Shown: positions 35,054 through 42,988 of the stretch, in pieces
Position numbering within the stretch: the first letter of the stretch is position 1
Layout: each line of letters opens with the position of its first letter
From: Lewinella sp. IMCC34191
GTDB taxonomy: Bacteria; Bacteroidota; Bacteroidia; Chitinophagales; Saprospiraceae
Reading direction: 5' to 3'
DNA length: 64,000 nt
Assembly: GCF_003390935.1 (NCBI RefSeq)
Contig: NZ_QNQZ01000010.1
Location: 186,001 to 250,000 of the forward strand
Made by a program: the position numbers and the translations under genes
Notes under the pieces: model-generated
The model's database searches: none
Seen by the model: only the letters and a program-made list of their open reading frames with translations
What the model was told of the DNA's origin: nothing

Positions 35054-35814
35054 TCTACCGGGCGAACGGCTACCCCCTCTCCGGCCAGATAGGTCTTCAG
35101 GTCCGCGATTTCCACTTCCCCGAAGTGGAAGATGCTGGCCGCCAGTCCGGCGTCGGCCTTGCCCGTCGTGAACACATCGGCAAAGTGCTCCTTGTTTCCC
35201 GCGCCGCCACTGGCGATGATGGGAATGCTGAGCCGGTCGCTCATTTCGGCCAGCGCCTCGTTGGCGAAGCCGGCCTTGGTTCCGTCGTGATCCATGCTGG
35301 TGAAGAGGATCTCCCCGGCCCCGCGCTCCTGGGCTTCGGTCACCCAGTCGAATAACTTATGCTCGGTCTTGATCCGCCCGCCGTTGAGGTGGACGTACCA
35401 CTCCCCACCCTCAGCAACGCGGGCGTCCACGGCCACGACCACGAATTGCTTCCCAAAGGCGTAGGCCAGTTCGTCAATTAACTCCGGTCGGCGTACGGCG
35501 GCGGAATTGATGCTCACTTTATCGGCTCCCGCGTCGAGCAGCACGTCTACGTCCTTCAGCTCCCGAATTCCCCCGCCGATGGTGAAGGGTATATTGAGGT
35601 GGCGGGCAATGTCGCGGGCGAGGTCGGCCAGCGTACGGCGGCGCTCGTGGGTGGCGGTGATGTCCAAAAAGACCAGCTCGTCGGCCCCGGCCTGGCTGTA
35701 TTTGGCGCCCAGTTCCACCGGATCACCGGCATCGCGGAGGTTGACGAAGTTGACCCCCTTTACGGTACGGCCGTCCTTGATGTCCAGACAGGGAATGATA
35801 CGTTTCGCCAGCAA
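35050..35814 (-). CDS. hisF: Imidazole glycerol phosphate synthase, cyclase subunit
   Basis: HisF is the barrel subunit that uses ammonia from HisH to make imidazole glycerol phosphate and AICAR. A TTG start at 35814 gives 254 residues. It places the catalytic residues at Asp11 (CLDIKDG) and Asp130 (VVVAVD), exactly the canonical numbers. Other blocks are [27 protein letters not shown] and [14 protein letters not shown]. The frame is open to 35922, but the extension reads through a dispersed repeat (as YLRSAAPKN) and is rejected. hisH and hisA are not in the window; they may lie elsewhere. Confidence 0.95.
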   Translation of the reverse strand: MLAKRIIPCLDIKDGRTVKGVNFVNLRDAGDPVELGAKYSQAGADELVFLDITATHERRRTLADLARDIARHLNIPFTIGGGIRELKDVDVLLDAGADKVSINSAAVRRPELIDELAYAFGKQFVVVAVDARVAEGGEWYVHLNGGRIKTEHKLFDWVTEAQERGAGEILFTSMDHDGTKAGFANEALAEMSDRLSIPIIASGGAGNKEHFADVFTTGKADAGLAASIFHFGEVEIADLKTYLAGEGVAVRPVD

Positions 35815-35860
35815 GGGTAGAAAAATTTGAATCGGGATAACGCGATGCCCGACGGATAAG

Positions 35861-35886
35861 TTTTTTGGGGCGGCGGAGCGCAGGTA
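35861..35886 (+). repeat. Dispersed repeat, copy 6 (upstream of hisF)
   Basis: Six T, GGGG, then CGGCGGAGCGCAGGTA on the plus strand, preceded by ATAAG. For hisF on the minus strand it lies 47 bases before the TTG start and is probably in the leader. Confidence 0.85.
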
Positions 35887-36044
35887 AGGTATCCGTGGAG
35901 AAAATCGGGTGAAAATAGGCACCGAAAGTCACTTCTTTCGCTCCCCGGACAAGATTGCTTCCGCTTTTGCCGTTGGGGAACATGTATCAGGCGCTTTTCA
36001 TGAGTGCCGTCTCTCATACAGTAAACCTTCTCGCTCAGATCCTT

Positions 36045-37658
36045 ATGTTTCGAGCCCTTCTACTCCCGGGTAGTCTGCTACTGAGCTGTCTGCTATCCGC
36101 TCAGCATTTCGACCCCGTCACCGTGGTATGCACCGATGGACCCTTCGTCCTGCAGGCCCCCGTTTCCGACGACGACCTCTCCACTTACGAGTGGGAGATC
36201 AGCTACGATGGTCAGCAAAGCTGGCAGTCGGCGCGCGTCTACACTTCCAGCATTACCCTCGAGCCGCCGCGTTCCGGTATCAGCTACCGTTTCCGCTACG
36301 GCCGGGCCGATAGTTGCAACACCGCCGGCGACTGCCGCCGGGTCACCGATCCGACCCTGATCAACGTGGCCATCCCCACCAGCAGTCAGGCGGACACGAT
36401 CTGTATGCGGGATACCCTTTTCGTAGGAACGGAAGCGCTCACCCGAACCGGTGATTACCGTACGGTACTCCGGACCGCCGATGGCTGCGACAGCATCGTA
36501 AACACCTCACTCACCGTGCGGCCGGCTCCGGATGAATTCTACTTCGTGAATCTTTGCCCGGGAGAGCGCTTCCGCGGCCAGGCCTTCACTCACGATACCC
36601 TACTGGTCGAACGGTACCAGACCGAGGCGGGCTGCGACAGCATCCTAAATTTCGAGATCAAGGTATCGTTCTCCGACGACGACCTGGCGATTGCCGGCAG
36701 TGACTATGTCTGCCGGGGAGGGCAGACCAGCCTCAAAGTGAATCAGGGCATGGCCAGCTACGCCTGGTCCGACGGAAGCACGGAAGGCGAGATCAGCGTT
36801 GACAAAGGCGGCCTTTACCGCGTCACCGTCACCGATTTCCAGGGGTGTACGATGGAACTCGAACACAACCTGACGCTGTCGGAAGTAGACATCGTGACCG
36901 TCGATCCCGCCGGCACCGTATGCGAAGGGTCGGCTACGGGAAGCATCGGCGTCATCGCTTCGGGGGACGGTCCCCTTCAGTATGGCCTGTCGGGCTCGGA
37001 TAGCCTGAGCCAGGAGGGCGTCTTCGAAGAGCTTACCGCCGGTGATTACGGCGTGCGGGTGGTGAACGCCCACGGCTGCGTGGCGGAAGCAACGACCACC
37101 GTGCCCGACGCCGGCGAACTCTACCTGTTCACCCCTGGCAAGACCTCGGCGCAGATCGCGTTCGGCGACAGCGTGCGGCTGCCACTGGCTCCCAACTTTG
37201 CCTACGACAGCCTATACTGGACCCCGGCACCCGGCCTGGATTGTCCTGACTGCCCGACCGTGTTCGTCGACCCGCCCTTCACCCAGGAGTACGTCGTTGA
37301 AGCGACCTCTCCGGAAGGTTGCCGGGTAACGGAAAGCTTCCGCGTAATCGTCATGGAAGTGAAGGACACGTACGCACCTACCGCTTTCAGCCCGAACGGC
37401 GACGGCAACAACGACCGGTGGCAACTCACGGTCGGTAAGCGCGTCGAGTTCGTGGAAAACCTGCGCGTCTACGACCGCTGGGGCCAGCTCCACATGCTCC
37501 GCGATGGCAAGCTCCCCTACTACGACGAACAGCTGAGCTGGGACGGCACCCATTTCGGCAAGGACGTCAAACCCGGCACCTACATCTACGTCGCCACGCT
37601 CCACCTCAATCAGGGCCGTACCGAACAGATCAGCGGCGTCATCACGCTGATCCGCTAA
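36045..37658 (+). CDS. Secreted protein with T9SS type B (gliding motility-associated) C-terminal domain
   Basis: From ATG 36045 the protein has 537 residues. It has a signal peptide (MFRALLLPGSLLLSCLLSAQ) and an N-terminal Ig-like region (VTVVCTDGPFVLQAPVSDDD). Cys-containing repeats GCDSIVN and GCDSILN follow, then PKD/SprB-like segments. The type B sorting domain starts at YAPTAFSPNGDGNNDRWQL (about 445) and includes VYDRWGQL and WDGTHFGKDVKPGTYIYVATL. Such proteins are exported by the T9SS and stay at the surface. It is the first gene of a three-gene set on the same strand; the next start is 17 bases from its stop. Confidence 0.88.
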   Translation: MFRALLLPGSLLLSCLLSAQHFDPVTVVCTDGPFVLQAPVSDDDLSTYEWEISYDGQQSWQSARVYTSSITLEPPRSGISYRFRYGRADSCNTAGDCRRVTDPTLINVAIPTSSQADTICMRDTLFVGTEALTRTGDYRTVLRTADGCDSIVNTSLTVRPAPDEFYFVNLCPGERFRGQAFTHDTLLVERYQTEAGCDSILNFEIKVSFSDDDLAIAGSDYVCRGGQTSLKVNQGMASYAWSDGSTEGEISVDKGGLYRVTVTDFQGCTMELEHNLTLSEVDIVTVDPAGTVCEGSATGSIGVIASGDGPLQYGLSGSDSLSQEGVFEELTAGDYGVRVVNAHGCVAEATTTVPDAGELYLFTPGKTSAQIAFGDSVRLPLAPNFAYDSLYWTPAPGLDCPDCPTVFVDPPFTQEYVVEATSPEGCRVTESFRVIVMEVKDTYAPTAFSPNGDGNNDRWQLTVGKRVEFVENLRVYDRWGQLHMLRDGKLPYYDEQLSWDGTHFGKDVKPGTYIYVATLHLNQGRTEQISGVITLIR

Positions 37659-37675
37659 CCTAACTCCCATTGCCT

Positions 37676-38149
37676 ATGCGTCTTTTTACTCTTCTACTTT
37701 GCCTTATCGCCACGCAGCTGCCGGCACAATCGCTGGGGCGTAGCGTCATCGGCAATGCCGGCACCTTACTTACAGGCCCCGGCGGTAGCCTCCAGTTCAC
37801 GCTTGGTGAGGTGGCCGTAGAGCGCACCGATAACAGCCTCATGCTCGCCCGCGGTTTTCACCGTACCCGGGCTCCCCGGATCAGTACTTCCTCCTGGTCC
37901 GTGCCCGACATCGATATGACGCTATCAGCCTACCCCAACCCCACCTCCGGCGAGCTTACGCTGGCGGGCGACTGGGAAGCGGGCGACCGGGTGACCATCA
38001 CGAACATTCTCGGTCGTCGCCTGATCGATCTTGCCTTGCATTCGCAGACTAAAAACCTCTCCCTTGAAAAATTTCCCGCCGGCACTTACCTGCTAACCAT
38101 CAGCCGGGCGGGGCGTCCGCTGCGCAGCCTTCGCGTAGTACGCCAGTAG
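37676..38149 (+). CDS. Small secreted protein with T9SS type A sorting domain
   Basis: This 157-residue protein has a signal peptide (MRLFTLLLCLIATQLPAQ). A short region follows that is common in Bacteroidota surface operons (SVIGNAGTLLTGPGGSLQFTLGEVAVER, then GFHRT). The type A sorting domain starts at SAYPNPTSGELTLAGD (about 83) and ends GTYLLTISRAG. The mature part is only about 60 residues, so it may be an accessory or anchor for its neighbours. It lies 17 bases after the type B gene and 43 bases before the repeat protein. Confidence 0.85.
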   Translation: MRLFTLLLCLIATQLPAQSLGRSVIGNAGTLLTGPGGSLQFTLGEVAVERTDNSLMLARGFHRTRAPRISTSSWSVPDIDMTLSAYPNPTSGELTLAGDWEAGDRVTITNILGRRLIDLALHSQTKNLSLEKFPAGTYLLTISRAGRPLRSLRVVRQ

Positions 38150-38192
38150 TTTCCTATTCAAACCTTCACCCACCTCTACCTAAATAACTGTT

Positions 38193-40538
38193 ATGCACCC
38201 TTTCCTTAGCCCCGCGCGGACGTGCCTGTCGCTGCTGCTCCTGCTAGGCATCTCTCTGGGCGTGTCCGCCCAGGCCCCCGTCGGCTTCAACTTTCAGGCC
38301 GTAGCCCGGGGTATCGACGACAACATTCTCTCCGACCGCAACATCTCGGTCCGGGTAAGTCTCCTCCGCGGGAGCGAATCGGGCCCCGCCAACTACAGTG
38401 AGCGCCACGAGGTGCGCACCAGCGAATACGGCGTATTTGATCTGGCGGTAGGTACCGGCGAAGTGGTCAGCGGATCCTTCGACGCGGTGGACTGGGGATC
38501 GGCCAGCTACTACCTTAAAATCGACATGGATCCCAACGGCGGCAGCAACTACGCCAACATGGGCGCCACCCAGCTTTTATCGGTCCCCTACGCGCTCTAC
38601 GCAAATACGGCAGGTAACGGCGGAAGCAGTAACGGTGGCGATGGAGTGGGTGCCACCGAAGATCCGACCGATGAGCTGCAATCCCTCATCTACGACCCCA
38701 TGTCGAATACCCTGACCCTGACCGACGGAAACTCCGTCGTACTCCGTTCGGGCACCGATGAGCAGACCCTTAGCCTGACGGGCTCGACGCTGGCGATTTC
38801 CAACGGTAACAGCGTCGATCTGAAGCCCCTGCTCGGTACCGGCGGCGGTGCGGACGCCGACGCCGATCCCACCAACGAAATTCAGGACATCACCCTCTCC
38901 GGACGGGAACTGTCCATCAGCGGCGGCAGCACCGTAACGCTCCCCGCCGAAATGCCCCAGGAGCTTAAATTGGAAGGTCGTACCCTGAGCCTGAGCGGCA
39001 ACGGTGGCAGTGTGGAACTGCCGGCCGGCAGCGGCGAAGGCATCAGCCAGGAGCTGACCTTCGACCCCGTCTCCCGCAAACTGTCCATTAGCGACGGCAA
39101 CGATGTACTCATCCCCGTTGGCAACGACGGTGACGGCGACGCGGAAAACGAGCTGCAGACCATCAAACTGACCGGCAATAAGCTGGAACTGTCCCACGGC
39201 GGCGGTGCGGTCACTCTGCCCAGCGGCGAAGGTTCCGTAACCAATACCGACAATCAGGAACTGACCTTCAACGTCGCCAGTCGCGAGTTAGCCATCGATG
39301 GCGGTAATACCGTATACATTCCCGCCGGTAAAGACGACGATGCCGACCCCCGCAACGAACTACAGAAGATCAGCATCGAGGGTACGAAGCTCACCCTGAG
39401 TGGTGACGGCGGGACCGTTGAGCTCCCCGGCGGCATCGATACCGACGATCAAACGCTCACCTTCGATCCCGTGAGCCGCAACCTGAGCATCAGCGAAGGC
39501 AACGATGTCCACATTCCCGTCGGCAAAGATGGCGATGGCGATCCGGAGAACGAAATCCAGGTACTCAAACTCAACGGCAACAAGCTGGAACTTACCAACG
39601 GTGGCGGATCGGTTGTCCTTCCCTCTTCGGATGGCTCGGTCAGCAATACCGACAACCAGGAGCTCAGCTTCAATGCCGGCAGCCGTGAACTGTCCATCGA
39701 CGGCGGCAACACCGTATACATTCCCGCCGGCAAAGACGACGACTCCGACCCCGAAAACGAAATCCAGGATATTAGCTTCGATGCGTCCACGGGTAAGCTA
39801 TCCATCACCCGCGGCAGCTCGATCGTCCTCCCTACCGGTGGTTCGGACGCCGATGCCGACCCGTCTAACGAAATTCAGGTCCTGAAGCTCGACGGAGACG
39901 TACTTGAGCTTTCCAACGGTGGCGGTTCCGTCACCCTACCCAGCGCCTCCGTCAAGAACACCGACAACCAGGAACTGCAGTTCAACCCCATGAACCGTCA
40001 GTTGAGCATCGAGGGTGGCAACGTGGTGTACATTCCCGGTGTCGAAAGCCTGGACAACGATCCCGCTAACGAATTGCAGGAGATCTACCTGGACGGCGAC
40101 AAGATCGTGCTCACCAACGGCGGCGGCAGCATCACCCTCCCCAGCGGTGGCGGCGGCATGGACGGCGACAGCGACGATACGAACGAGCTGCAGGAGTTCA
40201 CTTTCGAAAACGGCATCCTCAAAATGAGCCACGACGGCGGTGAATTCGACGTGGAAGGCTACGTTCGCCCCTACATCACCACGATGGAGGAGCAGATGCA
40301 AATCGTAGAGGACCTGAAAGCGAAAGCGGGCACCTACGAATCGATCATCAACGCCCAGATCATGCGTGCCGACCAATTCGAGATGACCATTTCCAACCTC
40401 ACCGAGCAAGCCGCCTCCTTCCAGGACATCATCGAGCAGCAGCAGATGAAGGCCACCGAGCTGGAGGAGGCCCTGCAGGCCCTGACCGAGCAAAACGCCG
40501 CGCTGGAGGCGCGCGTGACCGCGCTGGAAAATCAGTAA
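38193..40538 (+). CDS. Large secreted repeat protein, tail-fibre-like, with C-terminal coiled coil
   Basis: The protein (781 residues) starts with a signal peptide ending SLGVSAQAP. A conserved N-terminal domain follows (about 28-135, FNFQAVARGIDDNILSDRNISVRVSLL to GATQLLSVPYALYA). About 13 repeats of 25-33 residues fill 145-690. Each combines an acidic turn (DxDxxNEIQ or TDNQEL) with two beta strands ending in VTLP or VYIP. A heptad coiled coil occupies about 700-781. No T9SS domain is present. The architecture suggests a trimeric surface fibre, possibly with bound calcium at the Asp-rich turns. Adhesion is inferred. It is the last gene of the three-gene set and is followed by a strong terminator. 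Confidence 0.8.
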   Translation: MHPFLSPARTCLSLLLLLGISLGVSAQAPVGFNFQAVARGIDDNILSDRNISVRVSLLRGSESGPANYSERHEVRTSEYGVFDLAVGTGEVVSGSFDAVDWGSASYYLKIDMDPNGGSNYANMGATQLLSVPYALYANTAGNGGSSNGGDGVGATEDPTDELQSLIYDPMSNTLTLTDGNSVVLRSGTDEQTLSLTGSTLAISNGNSVDLKPLLGTGGGADADADPTNEIQDITLSGRELSISGGSTVTLPAEMPQELKLEGRTLSLSGNGGSVELPAGSGEGISQELTFDPVSRKLSISDGNDVLIPVGNDGDGDAENELQTIKLTGNKLELSHGGGAVTLPSGEGSVTNTDNQELTFNVASRELAIDGGNTVYIPAGKDDDADPRNELQKISIEGTKLTLSGDGGTVELPGGIDTDDQTLTFDPVSRNLSISEGNDVHIPVGKDGDGDPENEIQVLKLNGNKLELTNGGGSVVLPSSDGSVSNTDNQELSFNAGSRELSIDGGNTVYIPAGKDDDSDPENEIQDISFDASTGKLSITRGSSIVLPTGGSDADADPSNEIQVLKLDGDVLELSNGGGSVTLPSASVKNTDNQELQFNPMNRQLSIEGGNVVYIPGVESLDNDPANELQEIYLDGDKIVLTNGGGSITLPSGGGGMDGDSDDTNELQEFTFENGILKMSHDGGEFDVEGYVRPYITTMEEQMQIVEDLKAKAGTYESIINAQIMRADQFEMTISNLTEQAASFQDIIEQQQMKATELEEALQALTEQNAALEARVTALENQ

Positions 40539-40577
40539 GACCTAATATTCACGGCTATACATTTTACACGATTTTTG

Positions 40578-40620
40578 GAGAGCGTGCACCGATCGTATCG
40601 GTGCGCGCTCTCTGCTTTTT
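40578..40620 (+). terminator. Strong intrinsic terminator after the surface-protein cluster
   Basis: A 16-bp stem (40578-40593 with 40597-40612), with one G-T pair and a 3-base loop, is followed by TG C and five T (40616-40620). Copy 7 of the dispersed repeat begins at the next base, so its T-run is also the terminator tail. Confidence 0.92.
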
Positions 40621-40638
40621 GGCGGCGGAGCGCAGGTA
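40621..40638 (+). repeat. Dispersed repeat, copy 7
   Basis: GGCGGCGGAGCGCAGGTA directly follows the T-run of the terminator, 68 bases upstream of the GDSL esterase gene. Confidence 0.85.
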
Positions 40639-40705
40639 ATAGGCTTATCCCGTAAGTGGAAGCCAAACATCACTCGACTAGCAAAGGAAATAGTAAATTA
40701 GGCGC

Positions 40706-41377
40706 ATGATCCGCTGCATTATCCTTTTCTCCCTCCTGTCGATGACCCTTAGCGCACAGGACCTTCCCGAACCCACCCGTTTCGAATCCGCCATCGAAGG
40801 CTTTGAGTCGGCGGATACCGAAAACCCCGTCGACAAAGGGCCCATCCTCTTCGTGGGAAGTTCGTCCATTGTCATGTGGAAAACCCTGGCCGAAGACCTG
40901 GAGGGACACCATGTACTCAATCGCGGCTTCGGCGGTTCCAATTTCAACGACCTGATCCACTACGCCGACCGGGTCATCTATCCCTACCAGCCAAAGGCGG
41001 TATTCGTTTACGAGGGCGACAACGATATCTCCATGGGCGTCTCCCCCGAGCAGGTGCACGAGTACGCCAAGCAACTTCGGCAGATGATTGCCGAGAACGT
41101 AGGGGAGGAGGTCCCCGTATTTTTTATATCCCCGAAACCCAGCGTTGCCCGGTGGGAGATGAAAGCAGATTACGAAACCGCCAACCAGCTGCTGGAAGAC
41201 TACGCTAACGCTACGGAAGACACCTACTTCATCGACGTCTGGGCCCCCGCCCTGCTGGCCGATGGTTCCGTAAGGAGCGACATTTTCGTAGGAGACAACC
41301 TCCATATGAATGCCGCCGGCTACGATATCTGGGAAGCGGTCATCGAACCGGTCGTTGATCTGCTGGATGACGAATGA
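40706..41377 (+). CDS. SGNH/GDSL family hydrolase, secreted
   Basis: The 223-residue protein has a signal peptide (MIRCIILFSLLSMTLSAQ) and the SGNH blocks. Block I is FVGSSSIVMW with the catalytic Ser near 53, block II NRGFGGSN, block III EGDNDISMG and block V DNLHMNAAGY with Asp and His. These enzymes are esterases or lipases acting on carbohydrate esters or lipids. The substrate is not clear. It is located after the terminator of the surface-protein cluster and is transcribed on its own. Confidence 0.9.
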   Translation: MIRCIILFSLLSMTLSAQDLPEPTRFESAIEGFESADTENPVDKGPILFVGSSSIVMWKTLAEDLEGHHVLNRGFGGSNFNDLIHYADRVIYPYQPKAVFVYEGDNDISMGVSPEQVHEYAKQLRQMIAENVGEEVPVFFISPKPSVARWEMKADYETANQLLEDYANATEDTYFIDVWAPALLADGSVRSDIFVGDNLHMNAAGYDIWEAVIEPVVDLLDDE

Positions 41378-41453
41378 TCCTTCCGATTAGAGGATAAGCA
41401 TCTATGGTCGCCTTCGTGGTGTTACCTTCATTTGCTCCCTATACCGCGGCCGC

Positions 41454-42089
41454 TTGGATATCCTTATTGCATTGTTGCTTGGCTTCGTGTCCTCCTTCGG
41501 AGCCGTACTGATGCCCGGCATGCTGAATATGTCCGTAGTCAACTGCAGCCTGGAAGAGGACAAGTGGGCGGCCGTGCGGTACGCGGCCGGAATCACCGTA
41601 GTCATGACCGCACAGGCGGGCATTGCCATCGTGGGCGCGAATTACCTGCGGGATAATCCCGACATCATTGAAATTCTGAGCTGGTGGGCGGTACCGGTAC
41701 TGGTCTTGCTGGCCCTGTTCTTTTTCTTCCGTTGGTATCGGGAGCACCAGTCGGATAAAAGCGTGGAAGAACAGCGGGAAGAAAACTCCGTAGACCGGCC
41801 CTTCTCCTCCGGCATCAGTGTCGCGCTCCTCAATTTTATCGCCATACCGTACTACTTCGCCATTGGCAGCTGGCTGATGTCCGACGGCGTGCTGACTACG
41901 GCGGTCGTCGGGAAATTGCTCTTCGTACTGGGTACGGGGACGGGCAGCATGGTCATCCTGAGTGGATACGCCTTCGGTGCGCGGTGGGTAGACGAGCACG
42001 CCCACTACATTACCCACCACTTCCACCTGCTAGTGGGCGGTTTATTCGTGTTGCTCGCCGGCATACAGGCTTTCCGGCTATGGGGATAG
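41454..42089 (+). CDS. LysE family transporter
   Basis: The 211-residue membrane protein resembles the LysE/RhtB exporters. It begins MDILIALLLGFVSSFGAVLMPGMLNMSVV, has six hydrophobic segments and a charged loop in the middle (REHQSDKSVEEQREENS, about 95-111). It ends HHFHLLVGGLFVLLAGIQAFRLWG. The exported substrate is unknown. The start is TTG; no ATG is available before the first helix. It converges with the ThuA gene, with a dispersed repeat in the 29-base gap. Confidence 0.78.
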   Translation: MDILIALLLGFVSSFGAVLMPGMLNMSVVNCSLEEDKWAAVRYAAGITVVMTAQAGIAIVGANYLRDNPDIIEILSWWAVPVLVLLALFFFFRWYREHQSDKSVEEQREENSVDRPFSSGISVALLNFIAIPYYFAIGSWLMSDGVLTTAVVGKLLFVLGTGTGSMVILSGYAFGARWVDEHAHYITHHFHLLVGGLFVLLAGIQAFRLWG

Positions 42090-42095
42090 GTAAAT

Positions 42096-42118
42096 TACCT
42101 GCGCCCCGCCGCAAAAAC
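42096..42118 (-). repeat. Dispersed repeat, copy 8 (abuts the ThuA stop codon)
   Basis: ACCTGCGCCCCGCCGC and AAAAAC on the plus strand. On the minus strand the TAA of the ThuA gene is followed by GTTTTTGCGGCGGGGCGCAGGT, one core change from the consensus. It fills the gap between two convergent genes. Confidence 0.8.
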
Positions 42119-42895
42119 TTATTTCTTGCTGGGGAGTCCGCGTCCGGTAGCCGCCCAGTAGATGCCCCCGTAGAGGTGCTCTAGAAAAAAGGCGTCCTGG
42201 AAGGTTTCGTCGATGTGGCCGAGGGCGGTGTAGAAGGCCCGGCCGCCGTCGAAGTCGTGGTACCAGGCGATGGGGTGCATCTCCCCCATGCCGTCGGTTT
42301 TCTTCTCGCCCCAGTCGGCGGTAGCGTCGTAGGTACTTTCGTCCACGGTCAGGATGTAGTTTAGGTCGTCGACGGTCGCGTCCTGAAAATCATACCATTC
42401 ATCGGTCCATAGCATCCGCTCCGGCCAGCGCTCGAGACCGGGAAAGGTGGCGTCGCGGACCTGGAGCATGGCCGTTTGGTTGTGGGGGTGGACGTTGAAC
42501 ATGTGCCCGACCAGCTGGGTGTACCACGGCCAATCGTACTCGGTATCCGAGGCGGCGTGGATGCCGACCCAGCCCTTTCCGGACTGGATGAAGCGCTCGA
42601 TGGCGGCCTGCTCTTCGTCGTTGAAGACATCGCCGGTCGTGCTGAGCATGATGATCACGTCGTACTTCTCCAGCGAGCGATCGCTGATGGGCAAGGCGTC
42701 CTGCTGACGGTCGAGGGCAAACTGATGGCGCTTGGCAATGGCCTCCAGCGCGGGAATGCCGGCGGTGATGGAGGGGTGGTGCCAGCCGGCGGTTTCGGTA
42801 ATGAGCAGGGCCCGAAATTGCTGGGCGCTCAGGGCGGTGGAAAACAGGCCGGCGCAGAGGGCCACTGTGAGAAGGGTGTAGAATCGACTTTGCAT
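42119..42895 (-). CDS. ThuA domain-containing protein, secreted
   Basis: From the ATG at 42895 the protein has 258 residues. It begins with a signal peptide (MQSRFYTLLTVALCAGLFSTALSAQ). The ThuA domain fills the rest, a glutamine-amidotransferase-like fold: FRALLITETAGWHHPSI, YDVIIMLSTTGDVFNDEE, GWVGIHAASDTEYDWPWY, HPIAWYHDFDGGRAFYTALGH. ThuA proteins occur with sugar-degradation genes, but their reaction is not fixed. An in-frame GTG at 42913 is an alternative start. It is downstream of the SusC/SusD pair, separated by a terminator. Confidence 0.9.
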   Translation of the reverse strand: MQSRFYTLLTVALCAGLFSTALSAQQFRALLITETAGWHHPSITAGIPALEAIAKRHQFALDRQQDALPISDRSLEKYDVIIMLSTTGDVFNDEEQAAIERFIQSGKGWVGIHAASDTEYDWPWYTQLVGHMFNVHPHNQTAMLQVRDATFPGLERWPERMLWTDEWYDFQDATVDDLNYILTVDESTYDATADWGEKKTDGMGEMHPIAWYHDFDGGRAFYTALGHIDETFQDAFFLEHLYGGIYWAATGRGLPSKK

Positions 42896-42930
42896 ACCAG
42901 CAAGGTAAGCCACCGCCGGTAAATGTAAAA

Positions 42931-42961
42931 CGGGAGCGCGATCCGTAGATCGTCGCTCCCG
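42931..42961 (-). terminator. Terminator downstream of susD (copy 1)
   Basis: CGGGAGCG with CGATC pairs with GATCG and CGCTCCCG, with one bulged base and a CGTA loop. On the minus strand it is followed by TTTTACATTT. It separates the SusD gene from the ThuA gene. Confidence 0.75.
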
Positions 42962-42988
42962 CTTCTTTTCGGCGATTCGGCTGCCCGC

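Noticed and set aside
35815-35922. N-terminal extension of HisF to 35922
   Set aside because: It also reads through a dispersed repeat. The TTG at 35814 puts the catalytic residues at Asp11 and Asp130, as in known HisF.
38193-40538. Prophage tail fibre
   Set aside because: No other phage genes, integrase or attachment site nearby; a signal peptide and T9SS neighbours point to a cell-surface protein.
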